Assembly: GCA_026874595.1 (NCBI GenBank)
Contig: CM049316.1
Location: 50,787,676-50,851,675 of the forward strand
Direction of reading: 5' to 3'
DNA: 64,000 nt
From: Sipunculus nudus
Lineage: Eukaryota; Annelida; Sipuncula; Golfingiida; Sipunculidae
Of this stretch, positions 25,571-37,900 are shown one piece after another (the stretch's first letter is position 1; every line of letters begins with the position of its first letter). The notes under the pieces are model-generated. The model was not told the origin of the DNA, ran no database searches, and saw only the letters and a program-made list of their open reading frames with translations. A program made the translations under genes and the position numbers.

Positions 25571-27865
25571 TAGCGAACCTGTAAGCTAATGCGAAGGTGC
25601 AGCAGCGTCCGTTGTGCGTCGTGTGTCGTCTGTACTTAAACAATAGCTACCTCAAGAAGGCAGGAGCTAGCATCACCAATTTTTATTGCAAATAATCTGT
25701 CATCCAAAACATTTTATGGGATTTATTTATTTTTTTTTCTTACTACATTTTCCTAGATTATATAGGGAAAAAGTTAAAAAAAGCTTTAAAAATCTTCTTC
25801 TCCGAAACTGTCCAGCCAAATTGTCCTATATTTCACAGAAATGATCCCTGGAACAATCTCTCTCAAGTTTGATTGAATGGTTCCAGTTCAGAGATTTTTG
25901 GCTGAGTTACAGGAGGTTGAATTTTGTTATCTGTCCAAAAAAGCATGTAAAATTTAAATCTCAAAACGGCTGAAGCTATCATCACCAAATTTTATGCCAG
26001 TGTTTGTCACATAGGTCATATCTGAAATTGAGGTATTGGTGGCGCTACCTGCATTGGCTTTTTTTGTACGGGGTCATCAGTGTCTGTATCACACTGAGGG
26101 CTACAAAAAACTTCTTCTCTGAAAACATGTGGCAAAAATGTTTAATATCGCACAGAAATGATCCTAGGGTAGTGCTTTCTGAAGTTTGTTCAAATGGTCT
26201 TTTTTCAGTGACTTTTGGCTAAGTTTTGGAAGCTGAATTTAGTCATATGCCATAACAGCCTATTTCAGTTCAGTGGCCGCAAAGATCTTCTTCTCAAATG
26301 GCTGCAAAAATCTTCTTCTCAAAAACCACTGGGCCAGTTTCTTAAATCTCACAGTTTAATTATCCTCAGATGTTGATAATTCAAGCTAGTTTGTTCAAGT
26401 GGTTTTGGTTCAGTGCTTTTTGGCTGAATTACGGGAAGCTGAACTTAGCCAGTTTGCTGTATCTTTCTATATGAGTAATATACCTGCTAAACATTTTTCG
26501 ACTGTTGCCACTGAAGTCAGTTTGTTATATACTTTACAAGAATAATCCCTACAGTAATTCTTATAATAATTTTCATTCATGGTTCCACATGAATGATTTT
26601 TGGCCGATTTTATTGGGATTGAAATGAGTCATTTACCATATATGTTAGCTGTGTGATGCTGTTACATCTAGCCTGGCACAAGTTTATCAGCATCTATTAC
26701 ATCATGCCACTAGACATTTAGATTTCAGGTCATCTTTGGTTAATATTGACAAGAATGTTCTTTTAAAAGCTTTTAAATAATTGAATTTATGATTTAAGTT
26801 ATTCATCATACCAGGCAATAGGATATTCATGGGTATTCAGCTCTCTGTGGCTATATAAAGACAACTGTACGTGGATTATAAATTATTGGTATCCCTACTT
26901 AACTTAATTCAAGAATTTGCCATCAATCAGATATATCTGTACTTTAATTTTGCTTTCAGTATGCATCTGAATTAATATTACATGTATTCCTGATTTTTTT
27001 TTATAAAAATTCAGCTGTAAAGCATTTTATTTTGGGGAAATTAATTTCAAAGTTATTTCAAGTAGGAACCACTTTTGGGAACAGATGGCAGCACTTGGTT
27101 TACCATTGGCAGATTGCCAGTGCCTTGATGTTGGCCATTAGCCAAGATGATGTCAGCTCTATAAATATAGTTTTGGAACAGTGCCTGAATTGGAAGAAGT
27201 GCAGCCAGGTATAGGTCAAGAGTTCACTCAGTGCAGTAGCTGCATTCTATTTATAGCTTTTGCAGACTGCTCACTGCATCAGATTTGGCACCAAAGTTCA
27301 GCCTGTATCTATTTATAGCTTTGGCAGACTGCCAACTATGTCAGATTATGCAACAGGTCAAGAGTTTTCTCAGTGCAGTCAAGTTCAGGTCAAAAGTTCA
27401 CTCAATCTAGCCAGGTGCAGGTCAAGAGTCCACTCAGTGCAGTAGCTTGAGGCAGCAATTTGTCACAGTTCACTCGTAGGCAACTGCCTTACTCACCTAA
27501 GCCACGTCAGCCCAGTGCATCAAACTCTGGGGAAACAATGGGCCTGTTATTTTGACCTGTCTATGCGTCTTTTATGGTATTCTCATCTACAAGACAGGTG
27601 GTGCCACCTACATTGACTTTTGCAGTGTATGCGCCTGCTTATTTCTAGAGAGGAAATTGATACATCAGCGTAAAATTGGGCATGTTTATACATATAGGGT
27701 AGCTTTATAGTGTACAAGTCTGGTGGCGCCACCTACAATAATTTTTGCACAGTGAATGGCCCTGCTTATTTCACAGGAGGGGTTTGACATATCAGTTTGA
27801 CATTGGGCATATGAATATATCTCTTCATTGTATACAAGACTGGTGGTGCCAGCTACAATCATTGT

Positions 27866-30800
27866 ATCCGCCAAAACAGAGTTTTGGCGGTACTATGTTT
27901 TGAGTCGGACGCCGCTGCCACTGCGACCGCCAGTGCCGCATAGGTTTCCCAAATCTCCTTATGAACCACTTTGCAGAAATTTTTTAAATTCGGAATTATG
28001 ATCGGGTCACATGTGAACTGCTGCGCCCTCATTTTTATGCCCCCGCCACAAAGTGGCCGGGGCATATAGTTTTACCCATGTCCGTCATTCCGTCCTTCCG
28101 TCATTCCGAAATCAAACAGTTGTACGGACTTTTTTTTCGCAATGCCTGCAGATATTGGCCTGATTTTTGGTGTGTAGGTAGATAATGACTAGTTACAGAT
28201 CGAGTTTGCGTTTCGTCCCAGTTGACCTACTTTTGACTGTTTTACGGCTCCTAAACTTAGAAAATTTCATGAAAAGTTGAAATTTTCATGACAAATACAC
28301 ATGTACGGACTTTTTTCGCAATGCCTGTAGATATTGGCCTGATTTTTGGTGTGTGGGCAGATTATGACCAGTTACAGATTGAGTTTTTGCGTTTCGTCCT
28401 GGTTGACCTACTATTGAATGTTAAACGCCTCCTTAACTTAGAAAATTTCATGAAAAATAGAAATTTTCATGACAAATACACATGTACGGACTTTTTTTCG
28501 CAATGCCTGCAGATATTGGCCTGATTTTTGGTGTGTGCGCAGATATTACCCAGTAACAGATCGAGTTCGCATTTCGATACCAGTTGACCTACTTTTGACC
28601 GTTTTACTGCTCCTGAACTTAGAAAATTTCATGAAAAATATAAATTTACATGACAAATACACATGAACAGACTTTTTTTCGCAATACCTGTAGATATTAG
28701 CCTGATTTTTGGTGTGTAGGCAGATAATGACCAGTTACAGATCGAGTTCACGTTTTGTCCTAGTTGACCTACTTTTGACCGTTTGAAGGTGCTCTAACAT
28801 AGAAAATTTCCAAAAAAAAGTGCACATGTACGGACTTTTTTCGCAGTGCCTCCAGACACGGGCCTGATTTTTGGTGTGTAGGCAGATAATGACCAGTTAC
28901 AGATTGAGTTCTTGTTTTGTCCCAGTCGACCTACTTTTGACCATTTCACTGCTCCTGAACATAGAAAGTCTAATGAAAAATAGAAATTTTCATAACAAAT
29001 GCATATGTACGGACTTTTTTTCCTCAATTCCTGCAGATACCACCCTGATTTTTTATGTGTGGGCAGAAAATGACAGTTACAGATCGAGTTCGCGTTTCGT
29101 CCCGGTTGACCTACTTTTGATTGTTTTACGGCTACTAAACATAGAAAATTTCATGAAAGACAGAAATTTTTATGGAAAATGCACATGTATGGACTTTTTT
29201 TCACAATGCCTGCAGATACTGGCCTGATTTTTGGTGTGTTGCTTGATAATGACCCGTTACAGATCGACTTTGCATTTTGTCATATACTTTTGACCATAAG
29301 ACACCACCTGAACTTAAAAATTTTTTCAAAATTTAACAATTGTTTCTAATTTGCCCCAGGCGGGGGCATTCGTGTCATTCCGACACATCTAGTTGGTTGA
29401 CCTCTGACCTTTCCTCTCTGCCCAGCGTCCATTTGTGTGTCTGTTTCCAAACCAAAACCCCACATATCTCGGGAACCGTTTGACCGATCAGGCTAAAAAT
29501 TTTGTACAAATGTACCCCTTGGACAGCATACACTAAAAATGGTGGCGCCACCTGCAACCATTTTTGCACAGGGTCCATCTGTTCATATCCTTTGGGATAA
29601 AATCACTCATATCTCTGCATTGGGTGGACTTATCCACCTGAAATTTTGCAGGTTTATACATCTAGGATAGCTTTCTGGATTTTGTGGCAGGTGGCGCCAC
29701 CTACATTTATGTATACGCTGCAGACATTCAGGCTTTTATCTCAGGACTGGTTTGACATATCCCCCTGAAATTTTGCATGTGTATAGAGCTTACATAGCAT
29801 TTGATCTTATGCAAAATTAGTGGCCCCACCTGCAACCATTTTTGCATAGCGTCCATTTGTTCACCTGCCTTGGGATAAAATTACTCATATCTCGGCAGTG
29901 GTTTGACTTATCCACCTGAAATTTTGCAGGTTTATACATCCTTGACAGCTTTTCTTGATTTTAAGACATTTATGCTGCAGACATCCAAGCTCATATCTCG
30001 GGAACCATTTGACCGATTGGGCAAAAATTTTGCATGTTTATAGATCTTACATAGCTCTTTATCATTCACAAAACTGGTGGCGCCACCTGCAACCATTTTT
30101 GCACAGCGTCCGTCTGTTTGTTCGCCGAGGGATAAAATCACTTATATCTCGGCAGTGGTTTGAAATATCTGCCTAAAATTTTGCAGGTTTATACATCTAG
30201 GATAGCTTTCTGGATTTTGTGGCAGGTGGCGCCACCTATATTCACATTTATGCTGCAGACATCCAAGCTCATATCTCAGGAACCATTTGACAGATTGGGC
30301 AAAAAATTTGTATGTTTATAGATCTCGCATAGCTCTTTATCATACGCAAAACTGGTGGCGCCACCTGCAACCATTTTTGCACAGGGTCCGTCTGTTTGTT
30401 TGCCGTGGGATAAAATCAGTTATATCTCGGCAGTGTTTTGACATATCTGCCTAAAATTTTGCAGGTTTATACATCTTGGATGTCTTTCTAGATTTTGTTG
30501 CAGGTGGTGCCACCTACATTTATGTATACGCTGCAGACAGGCAGGCCTATCTCAGGACTGGTTTGAAATTCCCCCCTAAATTTTGCATGTGTATAGATCT
30601 CACATAGCTCTTAATCATACACAAAATTAGCGGCGCCACCTGCCACCATTTTTGCACAGCATCCTTCTGTTTGTCTGCTGTGGGATAAAATCACTCATAT
30701 ACAAGTAGTAGTTTGAATTATCTGCCTAAAATTTTGCATATGTATACAACTTGGACAGCTTTCTGGATTTTGTGGTAGGTGGCACAACCTACATACACAT

Positions 30801-30937
30801 TTCAGCTGCAGACATCCAGGCTATTATGCAACACACCTCACTCTATTTCCCCTTGCCACTCAATCGATGCCTCACTTCACCCGTCCCACTCTGATTTTGG
30901 CGGATACACGTAGTCGCTTGTTGACTACTCGTATTCT
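27866..30937 (+). mobile_element. Family C element with intact termini
   Basis: The 5' end carries a perfect hairpin CCGCCAAAAC-AGA-GTTTTGGCGG at about 27868-27890. The ~278-bp tandem core follows, and the 3' end is GTAGTC-GCTTGTT-GACTAC then TCGTATTCTAG. The element lies between B sequences that are contiguous elsewhere in the window. Family D is inserted at about 28036, where an empty C site (GCGCCCTCATTTTTGGTTGA) is visible at about 17210. Confidence 0.8.
28036..29392 (+). mobile_element. Family D Helentron-like element (HINE-like)
   Basis: The 5' tip forms a hairpin, ATGCCCCCGCCAC-AAA-GTGGCCGGGGCAT, with one C/C mismatch. The core is seven tandem units of about 180 bp, each starting near TACGGACTTTTTTTCGCAAT and containing CAGATATTGGCCTGATTTTT and GTTGACCTACTTTTGAC. 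The 3' end has GTGTC-ATTC-CGACAC then ATCTAG at 29387-29392. The filled site, compared with the empty C copy at 17.2 kb, shows insertion inside TTTTT with no target duplication beyond T. CTAG ends plus T/T insertion match non-autonomous Helentrons with tandem cores, known from bivalves. Reading frames in it are period artefacts. Confidence 0.8.
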
Positions 30938-31132
30938 AGTTTTTGTGTTGTGTGCACCTATGCCAGAATTTCAGCAGTGATGTTTGTTTAATTGTTTCTT
31001 GTTCTAAGTGTTTAGTACTTGCATTGTTCATATACATGTTACACATGTTCTTGAAAAGTAATGGTCCAGCATTGAAGCATTATACCTGGTGTAATCTCAT
31101 TGCACAGGTTAGCATTTGGCCTGTAGGCCTTG

Positions 31133-31806
31133 TTTTTAATATAAATAAAAGCCATAAAACCAGGTACTTATGATCATTATTTAAAGGTGTGAATTTTGTA
31201 TATTCTGGATTCTAAACATCATTGTTTGGCTAAAACTGAATAAATACCATACATGGTGCGAATATTTTGCAAATGTATTTGAATACGAATATGAATATGT
31301 GCTCCATTATAAAATTTCTTGCATAAGAATGGGAATTCAGGTAAAAATGTAAGTATTTGAATACCAGTGCAAATACTTTCAAAATGTATTCATGAATGCA
31401 TTCATGAATATATTCTATAATAGTATTTTAATAATCATTTAGGTTATATTTTATTTTAAAAAATCATATGATTCTCTTATTATTTTTAATAAAAATTATA
31501 TGTGGCACAGAATTTGTTATTAAATTTCAATAAATAGTTAAACTCTTCAATTATATGTGCTGCTTATAAGTTATATGGCCAAGTCAAAATCTGTGTGACA
31601 ATGGCACTCCATTTGTTAATAAAATAAATGAAATCAATCCTCTTCCCTGTCTCCAAATATACTATCAAAATCATACATAAGCTAAACACCAACATCACAT
31701 AATACAGCTTATATTTATTACCACACAAAACCAGCATGTGCCTCATTTCCAAATCATATTTTTTTTCATATATAACAGTTGAGTGCCATGACCCATGGGT
31801 CCCTGT
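31133..31806 (+). mobile_element. Family A 3' portion
   Basis: AATATAAATAAAAGCCATAA and TATGATCATTATTTAAAGG match 58990-59060; the tail GACCCATGGGTCCCTG is near 31790-31805. It supplies the uninterrupted site for the B insertion at 9530. Confidence 0.65.
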
Positions 31807-32004
31807 TTTAGTGTTGTGCGCATCCATGACATATTTCAGCAGTGACGTTTGTGTAATTGGTGCATGCATTTGGTTCAAATGTTCAGTGCTTGATTTGTAC
31901 ATTTACATGTCACACATGTCCTTGAAAGTAACTGTTCAGCATGGAAGCATTATGTCTGATGTATAACCCATTTCACAGGTTCCCATTAGCCCTGTAGGCC
32001 TTGT
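31807..32004 (+). mobile_element. B-type tail fragment
   Basis: About 200 bp of diverged B tail: TTTCAGCAGTGACGTTTGTG through CCCATTAGCCCTGTAGGCCT and TTG. Confidence 0.55.
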
Positions 32005-32228
32005 TATATTTTACTTTTCACTGAACCAGCTATGTTGTGATTTATTTGCTCTTTGCAGCAGACTATCACTACACCAAGGCCAGGTACACTGTGGCTTTTA
32101 AGTGAGTTTATGAGTTTTTCAACCTTCAAGGGACCTTGCAAACTCAGGGTGCAGCTATAAATAGACATGTAGCCATAAAAACAGGGATCTAGGATAGATG
32201 AGCTCCTGAACTCAGCTGGATTCCCATG

Positions 32229-32324
32229 TCTAATGTGACATATACACAAAGTGTTATATGTTGTTTGTATAAAGGCTCATTATGTGTAAATTTACATAGT
32301 TAAAGGTGTATATGTCACATTAGA
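32229..32324. repeat. Short foldback, 19-bp perfect inverted repeat
   Basis: TCTAATGTGACATATACAC at 32229-32247 is the exact reverse complement of 32306-32324. The ~58-base spacer holds a second small palindrome, GTAAATTTAC. Could be a tiny MITE or a structured element. Confidence 0.8.
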
Positions 32325-32644
32325 AAACATAAACATCAATTATAAAAATGTGAATTTACAATTATACTGCTGATTTTGATCAGGAGTGGACTTTTGTTGT
32401 ACGATGCACCATAAGGAGTAAGCTTTTGTGATTGAGTGGCTTAATGCCCTTCACCAAAGAGTTTCCCTGTATTTTATCATTTTGTTTTGTTCAGGTATCT
32501 GAACTGTACCTTAAATAATCTCTGAGGTTAATAATTTGACAAGGCTCCTGACTGTCTTGCTGAAGTGATCTGTATCAGCATATATCACTGCCATTAAGAG
32601 TTTCAGATGGTGATTTAGTAATTTTACAATTGTGTATTTTGCAG

Positions 32645-32721
32645 AGGAGGCAGGCGGGGTTCCTGGTATTCTCCATACTGATTTGGTGACTTGCAAAGCT
32701 GAACAGATTTTAGCAGGATTG
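32645..32721 (+). CDS. Weak candidate internal exon (hypothetical host gene)
   Basis: The sequence is preceded by an acceptor-like TGTGTATTTTGCAG and followed by a donor-like TTG/GTAAGA. Between them one frame (two leading bases, then GAG GCA GGC) is open for 25 codons and starts EAGGVPGILHTD. The other two frames have stops. The region lacks the TE signatures around it. I do not recognise the peptide, and a 77-base open stretch with splice-like edges can occur by chance, so this is only a lead. It would be on the same strand as the next candidate at 33506. Confidence 0.2.
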
Positions 32722-33505
32722 GTAAGATGGCATATGAATGGGAACAAAGTGAACTTGCGGGTGAGATGGAGGAGAAAAACAGGGAAATGAAATAAAAGAA
32801 CACAAAAAAGACAAGAGGCATAAAAGAGTTGAAAGAGTAATCCAGATTCCCAAAAATATGTACAGGAAAAATACCTTTAATGCAGCTAACCTTGGTGTAA
32901 ATGCCTTGTAGTTTTTTATTTTTCAGGGCTGGCAAGCTTGGAGGTTTCAGCATGAAGCTATAATATGGCTTCCTATGGATCTATTCTGTGGTGGCACTGC
33001 AATATCAGCCACTCTCTTGGTATATTCAAGCATACCCTGTTTATCACACATACTTCATCAGGGCATAGTGACTGATTTGCATTTCTTCCATTTACACATG
33101 ATCTTTGTTCTGCAAATTTGTTCAGCTGCATTTCTGTAAGTGTGAACATGAGAGCAAAGGCGAGCGCGATAAAAATCGCTTCTGAGATAATATTAATAGA
33201 GAGTTTCAATATGCATGTTAATGTGCATGAGAGCGACATTTGCATGGGAATTCCTTAAAATTAACAAACGAAGATAGGGCATCCCTGTGTTTACAGCCAG
33301 TGCCTAAAGCAAAACCAGCATGCTGAAGACACAGACAATGTTCTCTGATGGTGATTTGGAGATATCGGTAGAATTTATGCATGAAATGTACTATACTGTT
33401 TATAAGATGCCACCTATCTTTCTCACAGTGATGTTTAAATGTTTAGCAACATATGACAATCCTGAATGTAGATGGAAAATAACTTTACATATTCATTATT
33501 TTCAG

Positions 33506-33556
33506 ATAAATACAGATTCAAACAAGCCCTTATTAATTCTAGAATACTCACTTTGG
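33506..33556 (+). CDS. Weak candidate internal exon (hypothetical host gene)
   Basis: Acceptor-like ATTCATTATTTTCAG is followed by about 50 bases and a consensus donor GTAAGT. Read in phase with the candidate at 32645 it is open (INTDSNKPLLILEYSL), but a second frame is also open (KYRFKQALINSRIL), so the phase is not decided. The protein is not recognised. The splice signals are the main evidence. Confidence 0.2.
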
Positions 33557-34630
33557 TAAGTAATACAAAATTCACTTAATGAAACCTAAATTTCTGTAAT
33601 GTAATTGTGCCGAAAAAATTAGAATCACTTGTTGCATCACTTGTAAGGAAACACTCATATTTGTGTTCACCTTCGTTCCTGAGTTCGTGCTTATGGAAAC
33701 GTAGCTTGACTGTACTCGTCTTTTACTATTGCAATGACTCCACATTGTTTAGTGGCATATCTGAAATAAGAAATACTGTAAGCCTTGATCTGGGCCATTG
33801 CAAATCCTACTCCGGTTTTATCATACCAGTGTCTGTGTCCATGATCTTAGTTAGGTCTGTATTGTATCATTTATATATATATGTATGTTTTGGATGGTAA
33901 AACTATATGCCCAATCAAACCAGCAGGAGAGATATATTCTTTGTATAAACTTTTCCATTGAATAAATCTGATGGTTTTTGCTTTAGAATATAAATAGCTT
34001 TGGTTTTGATATCAATTCTCACTTAAAGCTAATAAGTTTATAAGTGTATTTAATATGAATTGCTTATATTCCTCTTGCAACCGATTTCTCTTGAACTTTG
34101 CAGTCCATCCAGTCTTTTATTTCAGTCTTTATTCATGCACATACTGATTTAAGCTTCTAAATTATGTGTTATTTGAATGGTTCCCCAGTCTGACAGTCTG
34201 ATAAGTTAATCATACATTGGCAATCATATAAAATATTTTTTGCAATTTCATGCCCTTTGATCTTACTTAATACAGAGGTTGTAACCCTTACACCTTTGAG
34301 CATTTCGCATAAAACCCTTAAATATGAAAATTAGCTGTCGCCATAATTAAAATTCTTATTTTGCTAAAATCCCTCTTACTCCTTGTTCTATCTTAAAGGT
34401 CAAGATATCTAAACCTTTGTTTTTCACAGTTATGGATTATGATGAACAATTTTAAATTACCATTTGATGAATTTAAAAAATGCAAATCAATCGTCACCAT
34501 TATCAGAATTTCTCCCTATAATGGTTTCTCTCTAAATTTTGTCCTTTATGTGCATTAACTAGGCCTCAGCTTGCATGAAAACGTAACTACTCATTTCTCA
34601 CTTGATACTCATAGAGGTCTTCTATCATGT

Positions 34631-34973
34631 TTAGCTCAGCTGACTGAAAGTCATCTGAGCTATAGTATTCACTCTTTGTCCATCGTCTGTCTGTTAACAG
34701 GGCACAAATCATAACCACTGGACTTAGAAACTTCTAGCTTAAAACCCTTAGAGGTCCATAAAGAATCTCCTTGGAAACCTGAAATAAGGTCACTGTGACT
34801 TAAATCCTCTGAGCTATGGGGCTCAAGAGCACCCCTAAGAATAATTGAAAATTTGACACAAAAGCTCCAATATCTGAATAACTCATGCATCGATTGCCAT
34901 GATTCTTTCCATGCATATTGTTCATTAAGTGTTTCATCATTTCCTGAAGACTGGTGGTGTTACCTATATGTTT
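34631..34973 (+). mobile_element. A' fragment
   Basis: Head TTAGCTCAGCTGACTGAAAG, then AGGGCACAAATCATAACC. It ends in a decayed palindrome (CTGGTGGTGTTACC) directly before a B head at 34974, the same arrangement as at 25.2 kb. Confidence 0.6.
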
Positions 34974-37900
34974 TAGCAAACCTGTGAGCTTATGCGATGG
35001 TGTGGCGCCAATGTCTGTACCTATACCCATGCTATCTCGAAAACGTCAGGAGCTAGCATCACCAAACTTTATGCAAAAGTCAGTCATCTAAAAAACTCTA
35101 TCGTATTTTGCTTATTTTTTGGCTATCTGCATTTTCTAAGATTTTATTTGGAAAAGCTAATAAAAAACTTTTAAAAGTCTTCTCCAAAATCGTCCAGCCA
35201 AATTGTCCAAAAATTTAGTCATATGCCATAACAGCCCATTTTAGCTCAGTGGCTACAAAGATCTTCTTCTCAAAAACCACTGGGCCAAATTCTTAAATCT
35301 TATACATTAATTATCCTCAGATGTTGATAATTCAAGTTGGTTCAAATGGTTTTGGTTCAGTGCTTTTTGGCTGAGTTACGGGAAGCTGAACTTAGCCAGT
35401 TTGCTGTATCTTCCTATATGAGTTATAAACCTGTGAAACGTTTTTCGACTGATGCCACTGAAGCCAGTTTGTTAAATATATTACATAATAATCCCTACAA
35501 TAATTCTTATAATAATTGTCATTTATGGTTCCACATAAATGATTTTTGGCTGAATTATGGAGATTGAATTGAGTGATTTTACCATATATGATAATTGTGT
35601 GAAGCAGATACATCTAGCCTGGCACCAGTTTATCAGCATTTGTTACATCATCATGCCTCTAGACATTTAGATTTCAGGTTATCCATGGTTAATATTGACA
35701 AGAATGTTTTTTTAAAAGCTTTTAAAAAATTTAGATTTATGATTTCATTTATTCCTCATGCCAGGCAATGTTTACAATCACAGGTATACAGCTCTCTGTG
35801 GGCTGTATAGATGGCTGTACATGGATTATAAATAATTGGTATCCATACTCAACTTAATTCAAGGTTTTGCCATCAGTGAGATGTATCTGTATTATAATTT
35901 TGCATTAAATATGCATCTGTAGTCATTTTACCTTAGTTAGCTGTGTTATGCTGTTACATCTAGCCCGGCATAAGTTTATCAGCATCTATTTCATCATGCC
36001 ATTAGACATTTAGATTTCAGGTTATCTTTGTTTTTTTTTAAAGCTTTTAAAAAAATTAGATTTATGATTTAAATTATTCATCATATCAGGCAATGTTACA
36101 ATCATGGATATTTGGCTCTCTGTGGCTATATAAAGACAACTGTACGTGGATTATAAATTAATGGTATTCATACTCAACTTAATTCAAGAATTTGCCATCA
36201 ATGAGATATATCTGTATTTTAATTTTGCATTCAGTATGCATCCGTAATAATTTTACATATATTCCTGATATCTTTTTTATAAAAAGTCAGCTGAAAAGCA
36301 TTTTGTATTGGGAAAATTAATTTAAAATTTATTTCAAGTAGGGACCACTTTTGTGTACAGATGTCAGCACTTAGTTCACATGGGCAGATTGCCAGTGCCT
36401 TGATGTTGGCTATTAGCCAAGATGATATCAGCTCTTTAAATAGTTTTGGCACAGTGCCTGGATTGGAAGAAGTGCAGCCAGGTATAGGTCAAGAGTTCAC
36501 TCAGTGCAGTAGCTGCATTCTGTATATAGCTTTGGCAGACTGCTCACTGAATCATATTTGGCACCAAAGTGCAGCCTGAATCTATTTATAGCTTTGGCAG
36601 ACTGCCAACTGTGTCAGATTATGCAACAGGTCAAGAGTTCACTCAGTGCAGCCAGGTACAGGTCAAAAGTTCACTCAGTCTAGCCAGGTGCAGGTCAAGA
36701 GTTCACTCAGTGCAGTAGCTTGAGGCAGCAATTTGTCACAGGTCACTCGGGGGGCAACTGCCTTACTCATCTAAGCCTTGTCAGCCCAGTGCATCAAACT
36801 CTTGGGAAGTTTGATGGATTGTATATATGTCATATCTGATTTTGAGGTATTGGTGGCGTCACCTACATTGATGTGTTTTTTACAAGAGAAAATGTAATTT
36901 TAAACTTTTCTAGCTTATACACTGATTTATGATGAAACTGTTAAGCTGATTGGTTTAAACTTTACAAGAATTATTCTACGGTAGGGTTCTGCTAGTTTTA
37001 TCAGAAAAGATTGGGTAAATATTGTTTTAAAAAAGCATTGTAGCCAATTGAAAAAGGCTTTCTGTATTTGAAAACAGATTTGACAACATGCTGAGTTTCA
37101 GCAGCCAAGTCAAGAGGTCACTCAGTACAAACAGGTGGGGTCAAGACATCACCATGGCAACTGACCTTGCTCTTGGGGGGGGGGGGGTGCCTAGACAATG
37201 TGTCTAGACGTCTAGACACAGCGTCCAGACGTCTAAACACAATGTTTAGATGCAGAATTCCCAGATTATTGGAACTATATCTTTCAACTGTTTGAACTTG
37301 TTTGCATTTTTATCATCAGGTCACATATGAACTGCTGGCCCCTCAGTTTTGGTTGACCTCTGACCTTTCCTCGCTGCCCAGCGTTCATTTGTGTGTCTGT
37401 TTCCACACATAAACCTGCATATCTCGGGAACCGTTTAACCGATCAGGCTAAAAATTTTGCACAAATGTAGCACTTTGATAGCTTTATAACATACACTAAA
37501 AATGGTGGCGCGACCTAAAACCATTTTGGCACAGCGTCCATCTGTTCATCTGCCTTGGGATAATATCACTCAATCCTCAGCAGTGGTTTGACTTATCCAC
37601 CTGAAATTTTGCAGGTTTATACATCCTGGACAGCTTTTTCGATTTTATGACAGGTGGTGCCACCTACATTCACGTTTACCCTGCAGACATCCAGGCTCAT
37701 ATCTAGGGAACCGTTTGACCGATTAGGCCAAAATGTTGTATGTGTATAGATCTCACATAGCTCTTCATCATAGGCAAAACTGATGGCGCCAACTGCAACC
37801 ACTCATGCACAGTGTCCATCTGTTCATCTGCCTTTGGATAAAATCACTTATACCTCAGCAGTGGTTTGACTTATCCACCTGAAATTTTTCAGGTTTATAC

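Larger units (their letters stand above)
25571..31132 (+). mobile_element. Family B element containing C, which contains D
   Basis: The head TAGCGAACCTGTAAGCTAAT is at 25571 and the tail hairpin AGGCCT variant plus CCTTG ends near 31132. The minisatellite is at about 27215-27445. C is inserted at 27866: B reads GCTACAATCATT before it and TTTTTGTGTTGTGTGCACCT after it, and the uninterrupted B sequence is present at about 5690 and 13775. This gives a three-level nest that can be read from internal comparisons. Confidence 0.75.
32005..34630. other. Least repetitive stretch, possible host intron/intergenic
   Basis: About 2.6 kb without the family A-E signatures and without long reading frames. 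It holds a 19-bp inverted repeat (32229-32324) and two short stretches flanked by splice-like signals (32645-32721 and 33506-33556). Nothing else is recognised. Confidence 0.5.

Noticed and set aside
28288-29227. Repeated ORFs with CTDFFSQCLQILA-type peptides
   Set aside because: Produced by the 180-bp tandem units of family D.
33607-33900. 97-codon ORF as a membrane protein
   Set aside because: No ATG context, no homology recognised, low-complexity hydrophobic translation of AT-rich DNA.
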